Shown here in pieces: positions 16,160 through 23,765 of a stretch of DNA of 64,000 bases. Location of the stretch: assembly GCF_947499845.1 (NCBI RefSeq), contig NZ_CANMPM010000006.1:124001-188000 (forward strand). Direction: 5' to 3'. The position numbers and the translations under genes were made by a program. This stretch comes from an uncultured Pseudokineococcus sp. Lineage in GTDB: Bacteria > Actinomycetota > Actinomycetes > Actinomycetales > Quadrisphaeraceae. A model generated the notes under the pieces. That model did no database searches. It was not told the origin of the DNA and saw only the letters and a list, made by a program, of their open reading frames with translations. Within the stretch, counting starts at the first letter, position 1; each line of letters begins with the position of its first letter.

Positions 16160-17050
16160 GTGGACCCCCGTGCGACGCCCCCGGCCGGCTACGACCCGCT
16201 CTTCCTCGGCACGTCCGTGCCGCTGCCGCGCCGGCGCGGCGGCGGCGCCACCGACCTCGTCGAGCTGCCGAGCACCCACTTCACGGTCCTGCTCGACCGG
16301 GGGCGGCGCCTGGCCGCGGCCACGGCCGTCGTCGTGGACGGCGCCCGGTTGCGCGACCTGCCCCGCTCCGGGGACTGGAGGCCCGACCCGCGGGTCGCCC
16401 CGCAGGACCAGGCGGGGGAGGAGCTCTACGCGCGCAACGACCTCGACCGCGGCCACCTCGTCCGCCGGCGCGACCCGGTGTGGGGGGAGCCCGCGGAGGC
16501 GGCGCGGGCGGAGGCCGACACCTTCACCTACCCGAACGCGGCGCCCCAGGCGTCCGCCTTCAACCAGTCGAAGGAGCTGTGGCTGGGGCTGGAGGACCAC
16601 GTGCTGCAGGCCGCCGAGGCCGGTCGGCGGCGGCTCGCCGTCCTCACCGGGCCCGTCCTCGCCGACGACGACCCGCTCTACCGCGGCGTCCAGCTGCCCC
16701 GCCTCTTCTGGAAGGTCGTCGCGTGGGCCGCGCCGGCCCCGGCGGGCGAGCGCCTCGCGGCGGTCGCCCACGTGCTCGACCAGACGCCGCAGCTGGGCTC
16801 GGTGGACCTCCAGGCGGCCTCCGCCCGGGCCGCGCTCGCCGACGAGCCGCCGCCCCTGGGGCCGTTCCGCACCTTCGCCGTGCCCGTCGCCGACGTGGCC
16901 GAGCTCACCGGGCTCGACCTCGGCCCGCTCGTGGGCGCCGACGTCCTCGTCGTCCCGGCCGGCGCCGGCGACCCGGGGGGCGCCCGGTCGCGCTGGCGCG
17001 AGCTGCGCTCGCTCGACGACGTCGCGGTGGGGCGGGGGCCGGTGCCGTAG
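16160..17050 (+). CDS. DNA/RNA non-specific endonuclease (DRGH family)
   Basis: This 296-residue protein shows the signature DRGHLVRRRD (about 97-106), in which His is the general base of the beta-beta-alpha-metal nucleases, followed by TYPNAAPQASAFNQSKELW with the conserved metal-binding Asn. The C-terminal half (LTGPVLADDDPLYRGVQLP, FWKVVAW) is also typical. Members cut DNA and RNA non-specifically with Mg2+. Most bacterial relatives are secreted, but no signal peptide is visible with GTG 16160, and the longer frame (to 16010) adds only low-complexity Pro/Arg sequence. It is divergent from the trypsin-like protease gene. A cytoplasmic location would require control of its activity, making the protease neighbour interesting. 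Confidence 0.85.
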   Translation: MDPRATPPAGYDPLFLGTSVPLPRRRGGGATDLVELPSTHFTVLLDRGRRLAAATAVVVDGARLRDLPRSGDWRPDPRVAPQDQAGEELYARNDLDRGHLVRRRDPVWGEPAEAARAEADTFTYPNAAPQASAFNQSKELWLGLEDHVLQAAEAGRRRLAVLTGPVLADDDPLYRGVQLPRLFWKVVAWAAPAPAGERLAAVAHVLDQTPQLGSVDLQAASARAALADEPPPLGPFRTFAVPVADVAELTGLDLGPLVGADVLVVPAGAGDPGGARSRWRELRSLDDVAVGRGPVP

Positions 17051-17092
17051 CGTGCCCGCGCCGGTCGGCCCGTCGAGGTCGCCGGCGTCCCG

Positions 17093-18931
17093 GTGCCGCC
17101 GCGCCGGCCATGGTCACCGACCCGCCGGGCCGACCCCGGAACCCCGACCCGACCCGCCGACCGAGGAGCCGTCCTGCGCCCGTCCCGCCGTCCGCGCCGC
17201 GACGCGCCCGGCGACCCGCCGGCGACGGCGGACGGCCTGCTGCGTCTCGTCGTCCGCCGCCAGCGGCGGCGCCTGGCCGTGGCGTGCCCGCTGCTCGGGC
17301 TGTGGGCCCTGTGCGAGGTCCTCGTGCCCGTCGTCGCGGGGTGGACCGTCGACCGGGCGGTCCTCACCGGCGACGTCACCGCGCTCGTCACCTCGGTGCT
17401 CGCCGTCGCTGCCCTCTTCCTCGTCCTGTCCCTCAGCTACCGGCACGGCATCCGGCCGCTGCTGGCCGCGCAGGAGCATGAGGGCCACGCCCTCCGGGTG
17501 GCGGTCGCGCGGCGCTCCCTCGACCCCCGGGGCGCACGCCACCACCGCGCCGACGGGGAGGTGCTGTCGGTGGCGTCCTCGGACGCCGAGCGCACCGCGG
17601 ACGTCCTGGACGCCGTCGCGCTGCTCGTCTCGGCCGTCGTCTCCCTCGGTGCCGTGGCCGTCACGCTCCTCGGGCTGCACGTCCCGCTGGCCCTGGCGGT
17701 GCTCGCGGGCGCGCCCCTGGTGTCCCTGGCCCTGCGGGGTCTCGGACCGCTCGTCACCCGCCGCGCGAGCGCCCAGCAGGAGGCCGTGGCCGCGACGTCC
17801 GCCCTGGCGACCGACCTGGTGCGCGGCCTGAGGGTCCTCCACGGGCTCGGGGCCGCGCCCGCCGCGGCGGCCCGCTACCGCCGCTCGAGCGACGCCGCGC
17901 TCGCCGCCTCGCTGCGGTCCGCGGCGGCGGACGGCGCCCAGCTGGGCGCGACGACGCTGCTGAGCGGTGCCTTCCTCGCCGCCGCGGCCGGGGCGGCCGG
18001 CTTCCTCGCCCTGCGGGGCGACCTCAGCGTCGGCGAGCTCGTCGTCGTCGTGGGCCTCGCCCAGCACCTGTCCCAGCCTGTCCGGCTCGTGGGTGCGGCC
18101 ATGGCGCGCCTCGCCGCCTCCCGGGCCAGCGCGGCGAGGGTCGCGGCGCTGCTGGCGGAGGAGCACGTGGCGCCCGCCGGGGGCCTGGCGCCCTCGGGGT
18201 CGCCGGCGCTGCACGTGCAGGGCCTGCGCACGGGGCGCCTGACCGGCCTGGACCTCGACGTCCGGCCGGGGGAGCTGGTCGCCCTCGTCGCGGAGGACCC
18301 GGCCGACGCCGCCGACCTCCTCGACGTCCTCGCCGGGCGCGTGCCCCCCGGCGAGGTCGGTCGTGCCGTGCGCCTCGACGGCGCCGCCTGGGCCGACCTC
18401 GACGCGTCCGCCGTGCGCGAGGTCGTCCACGTCGAGCCGCACGCGACCTCCCTCTTCGAGGGCACGCTGGCCACGAACCTCGACGTCGCGCCCGCCCGAC
18501 CCCGCACGGGCGGCCCCACCCTCGCTCAGGCCCTCGCCGCCGCCGGGGCGGACGAGGTCGTCGGCCTCGACCCGCGCGGTCTCGACCGGCCGCTGCTCGA
18601 CCGCGGGGCCGGCCTCTCCGGGGGCCAGCGCCAGCGCCTCGGGCTGGCGCGGGCGCTGCTGGCCGACCCGCCGCTGCTCGTCCTGCACGAGCCGACGACG
18701 GCCGTCGACGCCGTCACCGAGCAGACCGTCGCCCGCGGGCTGCGCGCCCTGCGTCACGACGCCGCCGACCCGGCGGCCCCGCGGAGCACGCTCGTCGTCA
18801 CGGCCGGCCCGGCGCTGCTGGCCGTGGCCGACCGGGTCGTCCTCGTCAGCGGCGGCCGGGCCGCGGGCACGGGCCCGCACGCCGACCTCGTCCTCGCCGA
18901 CCACCGCTACCGCGCGGCGGTGCTCGGGTGA
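17093..18931 (+). CDS. ABC exporter half-transporter with degenerate ATP site (subunit 1)
   Basis: This 612-residue protein fuses a transmembrane domain (about 60-320) to a nucleotide-binding domain. The NBD keeps a perfect signature LSGGQRQR (about 507) but has lost the Walker A: the region reads VALVAEDPADAADLLDVLAG (about 395-414) with no GxxGxGK(S/T). Walker B reads LLVLHEP, with His in place of Asp, and the H-loop His is absent (VVTAGP). It cannot hydrolyse ATP alone. Its 3' end overlaps the next gene by 4 nt (GTGA), and that subunit has exactly the missing motifs. GTG 17093 is the only plausible upstream start but lacks a good ribosome-binding site. The exported substrate is unknown. 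Confidence 0.9.
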   Translation: MPPRRPWSPTRRADPGTPTRPADRGAVLRPSRRPRRDAPGDPPATADGLLRLVVRRQRRRLAVACPLLGLWALCEVLVPVVAGWTVDRAVLTGDVTALVTSVLAVAALFLVLSLSYRHGIRPLLAAQEHEGHALRVAVARRSLDPRGARHHRADGEVLSVASSDAERTADVLDAVALLVSAVVSLGAVAVTLLGLHVPLALAVLAGAPLVSLALRGLGPLVTRRASAQQEAVAATSALATDLVRGLRVLHGLGAAPAAAARYRRSSDAALAASLRSAAADGAQLGATTLLSGAFLAAAAGAAGFLALRGDLSVGELVVVVGLAQHLSQPVRLVGAAMARLAASRASAARVAALLAEEHVAPAGGLAPSGSPALHVQGLRTGRLTGLDLDVRPGELVALVAEDPADAADLLDVLAGRVPPGEVGRAVRLDGAAWADLDASAVREVVHVEPHATSLFEGTLATNLDVAPARPRTGGPTLAQALAAAGADEVVGLDPRGLDRPLLDRGAGLSGGQRQRLGLARALLADPPLLVLHEPTTAVDAVTEQTVARGLRALRHDAADPAAPRSTLVVTAGPALLAVADRVVLVSGGRAAGTGPHADLVLADHRYRAAVLG

Positions 18932-20835
18932 GGAGGGCGGACGGCACGCGCCAGTCGGACCCGGACGCGCGCCAGAGCCAGAGCCCGGGCCAGAGTCCGG
19001 ACGACCCGGGCCCCCTGCCCGAGGGACCCGACGAGGAGGCCGGCCGGGCGCTGCTGCCCGTGGCGAGCCGCCGCCGGGCGTGGGCGGCCGTGCGCGGGGA
19101 GCTGGCGCGCACGCCGTGGCGGACCGCCGCCGCCCTCGGGCTCAGCGCGGTCGCGGCGGCGCTGGGGCTCGTCGCCCCCTGGGCGCTGGGCCTGCTCGTC
19201 GACGTCGTCGCGCGCGAGCGCGGCCTGCCCGCCGCCGGCGCGGGCGGGTCGGCGGAGGGGGCGGCGGCGCTCGTCCCGGTGCTCGCGCTCCTCGTGGGGG
19301 GAGCGCTCGCGGCCGGCGTCGCCTCGGGGCTCGCGGCGGCGGCGGTCGCGCGGGCGGGGGCCCGCGCCCTGGCCGGTCTGCGCACCGCGGTGGTCGACCG
19401 CGTGCTGCGCCTGCCCACGTCCGTCCTCGAGCGGACGGGGACGGGGGACCTGCTCGCGCGGGTCGGCGACGACGTCGCGGTCGTCACCCGGGCCATCGCC
19501 GAGGTCGTCCCGCAGGTGCTCGCGTCGGCGCTCACCGTCGTCCTCACGGCGGCGGCGCTGACGGCGGTGGACTGGCGCGTCGGCGTCGGCGGCGTCATCT
19601 GCCTGCCCGTCTACGTGGGCGCCCTGCGCTGGTACCTGCCCCGCTCCGGGCCCCTCTACGCCCTGCAGCGGACCGCTCAGGGCGCGCGCTCCCAGGCGCT
19701 GCTGGGCGCTCTGCAGGGCGCCCGCACCGTGCGCGCGCTGCGGGCGGAGGAGGCGCGCGCCGCGGACGTGGAGGCCCGCTCGGCGCGCGCCCGCGACCTC
19801 GCGATCACCGTGCTGCGGCTCTTCACGCGCTTCGCCTCGGCGATGAACCTTGCCGAGGCGGTGGGCGTCGTCGCCGTCCTCGGCACGGGGTTCTGGCTCG
19901 TGCGCGGCGGCACCCTCACCGTCGGCGAGGTGACGACCGCCGTGCTGCTCTTCCTGCAGCTCTTCGGGCCCCTCGGCGTGCTCCTGACGTCCTTCGACGA
20001 CGTCCAGTCGGCCGGGGCGAGCCTGGCGCGCCTGGCCGGCGTGGCGCAGATGCCCGCGGCCGCGGCGCCCGTCGCCGCGCCCGCCCCGGCGGACGCCTCC
20101 GTCCGCGTGGACGGCGTCGTGCACCGCTACGACGGCGGTCCCCCGGTGCTTCACGGGGTCGACCTCGCCCTCGCGCCGGGCGAGCACGTCGCCGTGGTCG
20201 GGGCCAGCGGCGCCGGCAAGTCGACGCTGGCGGCCCTGGTGGCGGGCGAGCTGGCCCCCGCCGTCGGGCGGGTCCTCCTCGGAGGCAGCGAGGTGGGCGC
20301 GCTGGACCCGGAGCAGCGCCGGCGGTCCGTGGTCCTCGTGAGCCAGGAGGTGCACGTCTTCTCCGGCCGCCTGCTCGACGACGTGGCGATGGCCGCCCCT
20401 CCGGGCCTCGAGGGGGCGGCGCTGGAGCGGGCGGTCACGGCGGCGCTGGAGGCCGTGGGCGCCGCCGCCTGGGTGCGGACGCTGCCTGACGGGGCGGCCA
20501 CCCGGGTGGGGGAGGGCGGCGTCGCGCTGACGCCCGAGCAGGCCCAGCAGCTCGCGCTCGCCCGCCTCGTGCTCGCCGACCCCGCCGTCGCGGTGCTCGA
20601 CGAGGCCACCGCCGAGGCCGGCAGCACGGGGGCCGCCGCGCTCGAGCGCGCCGCGCGGGCCGCGACCGCCGGTCGCACGACGCTGGTCGTCGCGCACCGC
20701 CTCACGCAGGCCCGGCTCGCCGACCGCGTCGTGGTCATGGCGGGCGGGAGGGTCGTCGAGGTCGGGGCCCACGACGACCTGGTGGCCGCGGCGGGGCCCT
20801 ACGCCGACCTGTGGCGGGCCTGGTCGGGCGGCTGA
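18928..20835 (+). CDS. ABC exporter half-transporter, ATP-hydrolysing subunit 2
   Basis: This 635-residue protein has a transmembrane domain (about 60-340) and an NBD with intact Walker A (GASGAGKST, about 425), Walker B plus catalytic Glu (AVLDEAT, about 554) and H-loop (VVAHRLTQARLADRVVVM). Its own signature motif is replaced by LTPEQAQQ (about 533). Paired with subunit 1, only one consensus ATP site can form: Walker A/B/H from this subunit with LSGGQ from the partner. Asymmetric heterodimers such as TmrAB and BmrCD work this way, though they keep a Walker A lysine on both sides. Start GTG 18928 overlaps the upstream stop. The N-terminus is rich in Ser, Gln, Pro and Asp. Confidence 0.92.
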   Translation: MRRADGTRQSDPDARQSQSPGQSPDDPGPLPEGPDEEAGRALLPVASRRRAWAAVRGELARTPWRTAAALGLSAVAAALGLVAPWALGLLVDVVARERGLPAAGAGGSAEGAAALVPVLALLVGGALAAGVASGLAAAAVARAGARALAGLRTAVVDRVLRLPTSVLERTGTGDLLARVGDDVAVVTRAIAEVVPQVLASALTVVLTAAALTAVDWRVGVGGVICLPVYVGALRWYLPRSGPLYALQRTAQGARSQALLGALQGARTVRALRAEEARAADVEARSARARDLAITVLRLFTRFASAMNLAEAVGVVAVLGTGFWLVRGGTLTVGEVTTAVLLFLQLFGPLGVLLTSFDDVQSAGASLARLAGVAQMPAAAAPVAAPAPADASVRVDGVVHRYDGGPPVLHGVDLALAPGEHVAVVGASGAGKSTLAALVAGELAPAVGRVLLGGSEVGALDPEQRRRSVVLVSQEVHVFSGRLLDDVAMAAPPGLEGAALERAVTAALEAVGAAAWVRTLPDGAATRVGEGGVALTPEQAQQLALARLVLADPAVAVLDEATAEAGSTGAAALERAARAATAGRTTLVVAHRLTQARLADRVVVMAGGRVVEVGAHDDLVAAAGPYADLWRAWSGG

Positions 20836-20890
20836 CCGGCGGCGGGCGCTCGCGCCGGCCCGGGAGCGGCTCTCCCCGGAGGCCACCCTT

Positions 20891-20909
20891 AAAGGTGAGG
20901 GAAGCCTTC
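20891..20909. promoter_or_regulatory. Possible IdeR/DtxR iron box
   Basis: AAAGGTGAGGGAAGCCTTC keeps the AGGTnAGG and CCT elements of the DtxR/IdeR consensus TTAGGTTAGGCTAACCTAA but matches only about 10 of 19 positions. Part of it (20898-20908) is repeated inverted at 20948-20958 (AAGGCTTCCCT), giving two facing sites 39 bp apart upstream of the DUF1540 gene. Confidence 0.4.
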
Positions 20910-21039
20910 CTGCGGCTGGCGGTAATGGGGCCAGGAAAGGGAGAAGAAAGGCTTCCCTTCGGTGCGCCGGCGCTTTCCCGGGTCTACCGTCGCCGCACGA
21001 CACCGTGGCCGCGCGGCGGCCGAGACCCGGAGGAGCGCC

Positions 21040-21336
21040 ATGTCCCTGCTCGAGATGCCCCAGGTCAGCGAGTGCGCGGTCGACGGCTGCGCCTTCAACC
21101 ACGACGGCTGCCACGCCCCCGCCATCACCGTGCGCAGCGAGCACGGCACGGCCGGCTGCGGCACCTTCTTCGACATCTCCACGAAGGGCGGCCTCGACCG
21201 CGTCGTCGGCCAGGTCGGCGCCTGCGAGCGCACCGACTGCTCGTTCAACAAGGACCTCACGTGCACCGCCGGGTCGGTGCGCGTCGGCCCCGGGCACGAC
21301 GTCCAGGCGAACTGCCTCACCTACACGACGGCCTGA
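21040..21336 (+). CDS. DUF1540 cysteine-rich protein
   Basis: This 98-residue protein carries two DUF1540 repeats: SECAVDGCAFNHDGCHAPAI (about 10-29) and GACERTDCSFNKDLTCTAG (about 63-81), each with a C-x4-C-x-F-N-x(3-4)-C pattern. The cysteines suggest metal binding; the family is uncharacterised. ATG 21040 has AGGAG 6 nt upstream. A pair of inverted sites with an IdeR-like element lies upstream (20891-20958), hinting at iron-dependent expression. A strong terminator follows. Confidence 0.85.
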   Translation: MSLLEMPQVSECAVDGCAFNHDGCHAPAITVRSEHGTAGCGTFFDISTKGGLDRVVGQVGACERTDCSFNKDLTCTAGSVRVGPGHDVQANCLTYTTA

Positions 21337-21382
21337 GCCGGCGACCGCTGCGGCCGTCCGGGGGACGGCCCGGCCCGCACGT

Positions 21383-21418
21383 ACGAGACCCCCGGCCCGC
21401 GCGGGCCGGGGGTCTCGT
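21383..21418. terminator. Bidirectional terminator, 18-bp perfect palindrome
   Basis: Arms 21383-21400 and 21401-21418 are perfectly complementary; the apical bases form the loop. It lies between the convergent DUF1540 and HATPase genes. Confidence 0.8.
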
Positions 21419-21463
21419 GCGTCCTGGAGGCGGCCCGGCGGAGGCCGTCCGCCGGGCGGTCGA

Positions 21464-21931
21464 CTAGCGCTGGTCCAGCGCGAGCTCGAACCAGACGGCC
21501 TTGCCGCCGCCGACGAGGCGGCTGCCCCAGCGGCTGCTCAGCGCCTCGACGAGGACGAGGCCCCGCCCTCCGGAGGCGTCGAGGCGGGGGACCTGCAGCG
21601 AGGGGCTCCGCGTCGAGCGGTCGGTCACCTCGACGCGCACGAGGGGGCCGACGACCTCGACCCGGACGACGACCTCCCCGCGCGCGTGGAGGACGGCGTT
21701 CGTCGTCAGCTCGCTCGTGAGCAGCACCGCCGTCTCGACCACCGTCGACGGCGCCACCGGTGCCAGCAGCCGGGCGACGAGCGCGCGGGCCGTCGAGGCG
21801 CCGCGCGGGTGCGGCTCGATGCGCGCCTCCTCGGCCACGTGCCGGGGACGGGCGCCGGCGGCGTCCGTCGCCGCGGTGCCGGCGGACGTGCCGGGTCGGG
21901 CTCCGGGCGCGGTGGGGTCGGCCTCGCTCAC
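21464..21931 (-). CDS. ATP-binding anti-sigma-factor-like kinase domain protein (HATPase_c)
   Basis: This 155-residue single-domain GHKL ATPase has an N box ELTTNAVLHA, a G1 region EVTDRSTRSPS and a G2 box GGRGLVLVEALSSRWG. It resembles the RsbW/SpoIIAB-like proteins abundant in actinobacteria, which bind sigma factors or phosphorylate anti-anti-sigma factors. Start GTG 21931 is preceded at 6 nt by TAGGCT with no ribosome-binding site, suggesting a leaderless message. The first 40 residues are a low-complexity Ala/Thr/Gly/Pro tail. No sigma factor or STAS-domain partner is adjacent, so its target is unknown. Confidence 0.85.
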   Translation of the reverse strand: MSEADPTAPGARPGTSAGTAATDAAGARPRHVAEEARIEPHPRGASTARALVARLLAPVAPSTVVETAVLLTSELTTNAVLHARGEVVVRVEVVGPLVRVEVTDRSTRSPSLQVPRLDASGGRGLVLVEALSSRWGSRLVGGGKAVWFELALDQR

Positions 21932-21937
21932 CGGGGC

Positions 21938-21943
21938 AGCCTA
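21938..21943 (-). promoter_or_regulatory. -10 box TAGGCT, leaderless start of the HATPase gene
   Basis: TAGGCT on the minus strand ends 6 nt before the GTG start. It lies back-to-back with the sirtuin promoter. Confidence 0.45.
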
Positions 21944-22026
21944 GGCGTCGTCCGCCGCCCGCGGGCACCTGGAGCGGGTCCGCCGACGCGTGCCCGGACC
22001 GGCGGGGACCCCGCCGGTGGCCGACG

Positions 22027-22032
22027 TACCGT
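22027..22032 (+). promoter_or_regulatory. -10 box TACCGT, leaderless start of the sirtuin gene
   Basis: TACCGT is separated from the GTG at 22039 by 6 nt. Confidence 0.45.
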
Positions 22033-22038
22033 GGTGGC

Positions 22039-22998
22039 GTGCCGACGTCGCCGACGACACCGCCCGCGCCCGGGCGTCCCCTCGTCCGTCCGTCGCTGGT
22101 GCTGCGCCCGGCGCGCGCCCTGCCCGGGGAGCGGGCACCGGAGCCCGTGCGCGACCCGCAGGAGTGCGCCGTCCTGCTCGCGGAGCTGCTGGGCCGCGGG
22201 GGAGCGGTGGTCCTGTCGGGCGCCGGTCTGTCCACGGACTCCGGCATCCCCGACTACCGCGGGCCGCGGGGCTCGCTCCAGCGGCACGTGCCGATGACCT
22301 ACCAGGCCTTCACCGGAGCCACCGAGGACGGCCCCGCGGCGCGGCGCCGCTACTGGGCCCGCAGCCACGTCGGGTGGCGCGTCATCGCCCGCTCGCGGCC
22401 GAACGTCGGGCACCGGGCCGTCGCCGCGCTCGAGCACGCCGGTCTGGTGCGAGGGACCATCACGCAGAACGTCGACGGCCTGCACCAGGCCGGCGGCTCG
22501 CGCGACGTGGTCGAGCTGCACGGCAGCCTCGACCGGGTCGTCTGCCTCGCCTGCCGCGACGTCTCCTCCCGCGAGCGGCTCGACGCGCGCCTGCGCGCCG
22601 CCAACCCGGGTTTCGCTCCTGAGCCGCCGGCGGGCGAGGTCAACCCGGACGGCGACGTGGACCTGCCGGAGGAGGCGGTGGCCCGCTTCGTCGTCGTGCC
22701 CTGCGAGCGCTGCGGGGCCGGTCCGCTCAAGCCGGACGTCGTCTTCTTCGGCGAGACGGTGCCGCGCCCGCGGGTCGAGGAGTGCGCGGCCCGCGTCGAC
22801 GCCGCCCGCAGCCTCGTCGTCCTGGGCTCGTCCCTCACCGTCATGTCCGGCTACCGCTTCGTCCTGCGGGCGCGTCGCGCCGGTCTACCGGTGGCGGTGC
22901 TCGGCCAGGGGCCCACCCGTGCCGACGCGACGGCGACGCTGCGGCTCGACGCCCCCCTCACGCCGGTGCTCAGCGGGGTGCTGGACCGCCTGGCCTGA
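22039..22998 (+). CDS. Sir2-family NAD-dependent protein deacylase
   Basis: This 319-residue sirtuin has the NAD-binding motif SGAGLSTDSGIPDYRGP (about 59-75), TQNVDGLHQAGG, the catalytic His in ELHGSLDRVVC, two zinc-binding Cys pairs (CLAC and CERC) and KPDVVFFGE. Sirtuins remove acetyl or other acyl groups from protein lysines and release nicotinamide. The form with a long insertion between the Cys pairs and LQRHVPMTYQAF after the NAD motif resembles actinobacterial SIRT4-like (class II) enzymes. GTG 22039 follows a TACCGT box by 6 nt. Its 3' end overlaps the oppositely oriented RNA ligase-like gene by 29 bp. Confidence 0.93.
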   Translation: MPTSPTTPPAPGRPLVRPSLVLRPARALPGERAPEPVRDPQECAVLLAELLGRGGAVVLSGAGLSTDSGIPDYRGPRGSLQRHVPMTYQAFTGATEDGPAARRRYWARSHVGWRVIARSRPNVGHRAVAALEHAGLVRGTITQNVDGLHQAGGSRDVVELHGSLDRVVCLACRDVSSRERLDARLRAANPGFAPEPPAGEVNPDGDVDLPEEAVARFVVVPCERCGAGPLKPDVVFFGETVPRPRVEECAARVDAARSLVVLGSSLTVMSGYRFVLRARRAGLPVAVLGQGPTRADATATLRLDAPLTPVLSGVLDRLA

Positions 22999-23542
22999 GG
23001 TCGTCCCGCCCGGCGACGAGGCGGACGGCGCGGGCGTCGCCGTCGAAGCGGCGCACCCCCACGACCGCCGCCTCGACGTCGGCCGCCGGGCCGAGCGCGC
23101 CGGCGCCGCCCAGCGCGGCCAGCGCCTCCGCGAGCTGCTCGCCCGTCAGGCCGCGCGCGAGGGTGACGTGCGGCGTCCACGCCCCGGGCGCCAGCAGCTC
23201 GCCGGGCTCGGGGCAGCCGCTGACCACCTCGGCGGTGCGTGCGTGCAGCGCGAGGAGCCCCGGCGTCGCCACGAGCAGGCGGGCCAGGACGTGGCGGCGG
23301 CCGCCGAGGACGACGAGGGGCCCCAGCCGCACGGCCTGGGGCAAGGGCTCCGCGGCCTCCCGCAGGGCGTCGTCGAGCGCGGCCGGCATCTGCGCCGCGG
23401 TCGCGAGGGTGACGTGGGGCCGGTTGGTGGCGCCGGTGTGGTCGGCCTGGCTCGGCAGGCCGGCGTGCTGCAGCACCTGCCACTGGCCGACGACGAGCCT
23501 CTCGGTCTCGGCGTCCAGCAGGGCCTCCACGGTCTGCACCAC
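22970..23542 (-). CDS. 2'-5' RNA ligase / cyclic phosphodiesterase family protein
   Basis: This roughly 190-residue protein carries the two HxTx motifs of the 2H phosphoesterase superfamily: RPHVTLAT and TPHVTLAR, about 80 residues apart. Members hydrolyse 2',3'-cyclic phosphates or join RNA ends; the biological role in actinobacteria is unclear. The frame begins near VVQTVEALLDAETERLVV; GTG 23542 is the likely start, but the codons upstream (SICG) are also open and the N-terminus is uncertain. Its 3' end overlaps the sirtuin gene by 29 bp in antisense. Confidence 0.8.
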   Translation of the reverse strand: MVQTVEALLDAETERLVVGQWQVLQHAGLPSQADHTGATNRPHVTLATAAQMPAALDDALREAAEPLPQAVRLGPLVVLGGRRHVLARLLVATPGLLALHARTAEVVSGCPEPGELLAPGAWTPHVTLARGLTGEQLAEALAALGGAGALGPAADVEAAVVGVRRFDGDARAVRLVAGRDDLRPGGPAPR

Positions 23543-23765
23543 GCCGCAGATGCTGCCCGGTGCCCGTCGTCCCGGCGCGGCCAGGAGGGGCGGGCGGCCT
23601 CCCCGACGCCGAGGACGCGCCGGACGGCGGGTGGGCGCCGCTGACGGCGGTGCTCCGGCCGTGGTGGACTGGGGCCCGCCCGGCCCGCGCCGGGACGGTT
23701 GACGACGGGGTCGACGCGCCGAACCACGACCACGAGGGGCCCCCGCCCCGCCCCGGAGCCGCCGC

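Noticed and set aside
22970-22998. The 29-bp overlap of sirtuin and RNA ligase-like genes as a sequencing error
   Set aside because: Both C-termini look complete; short antisense overlaps are common in compact high-GC genomes.
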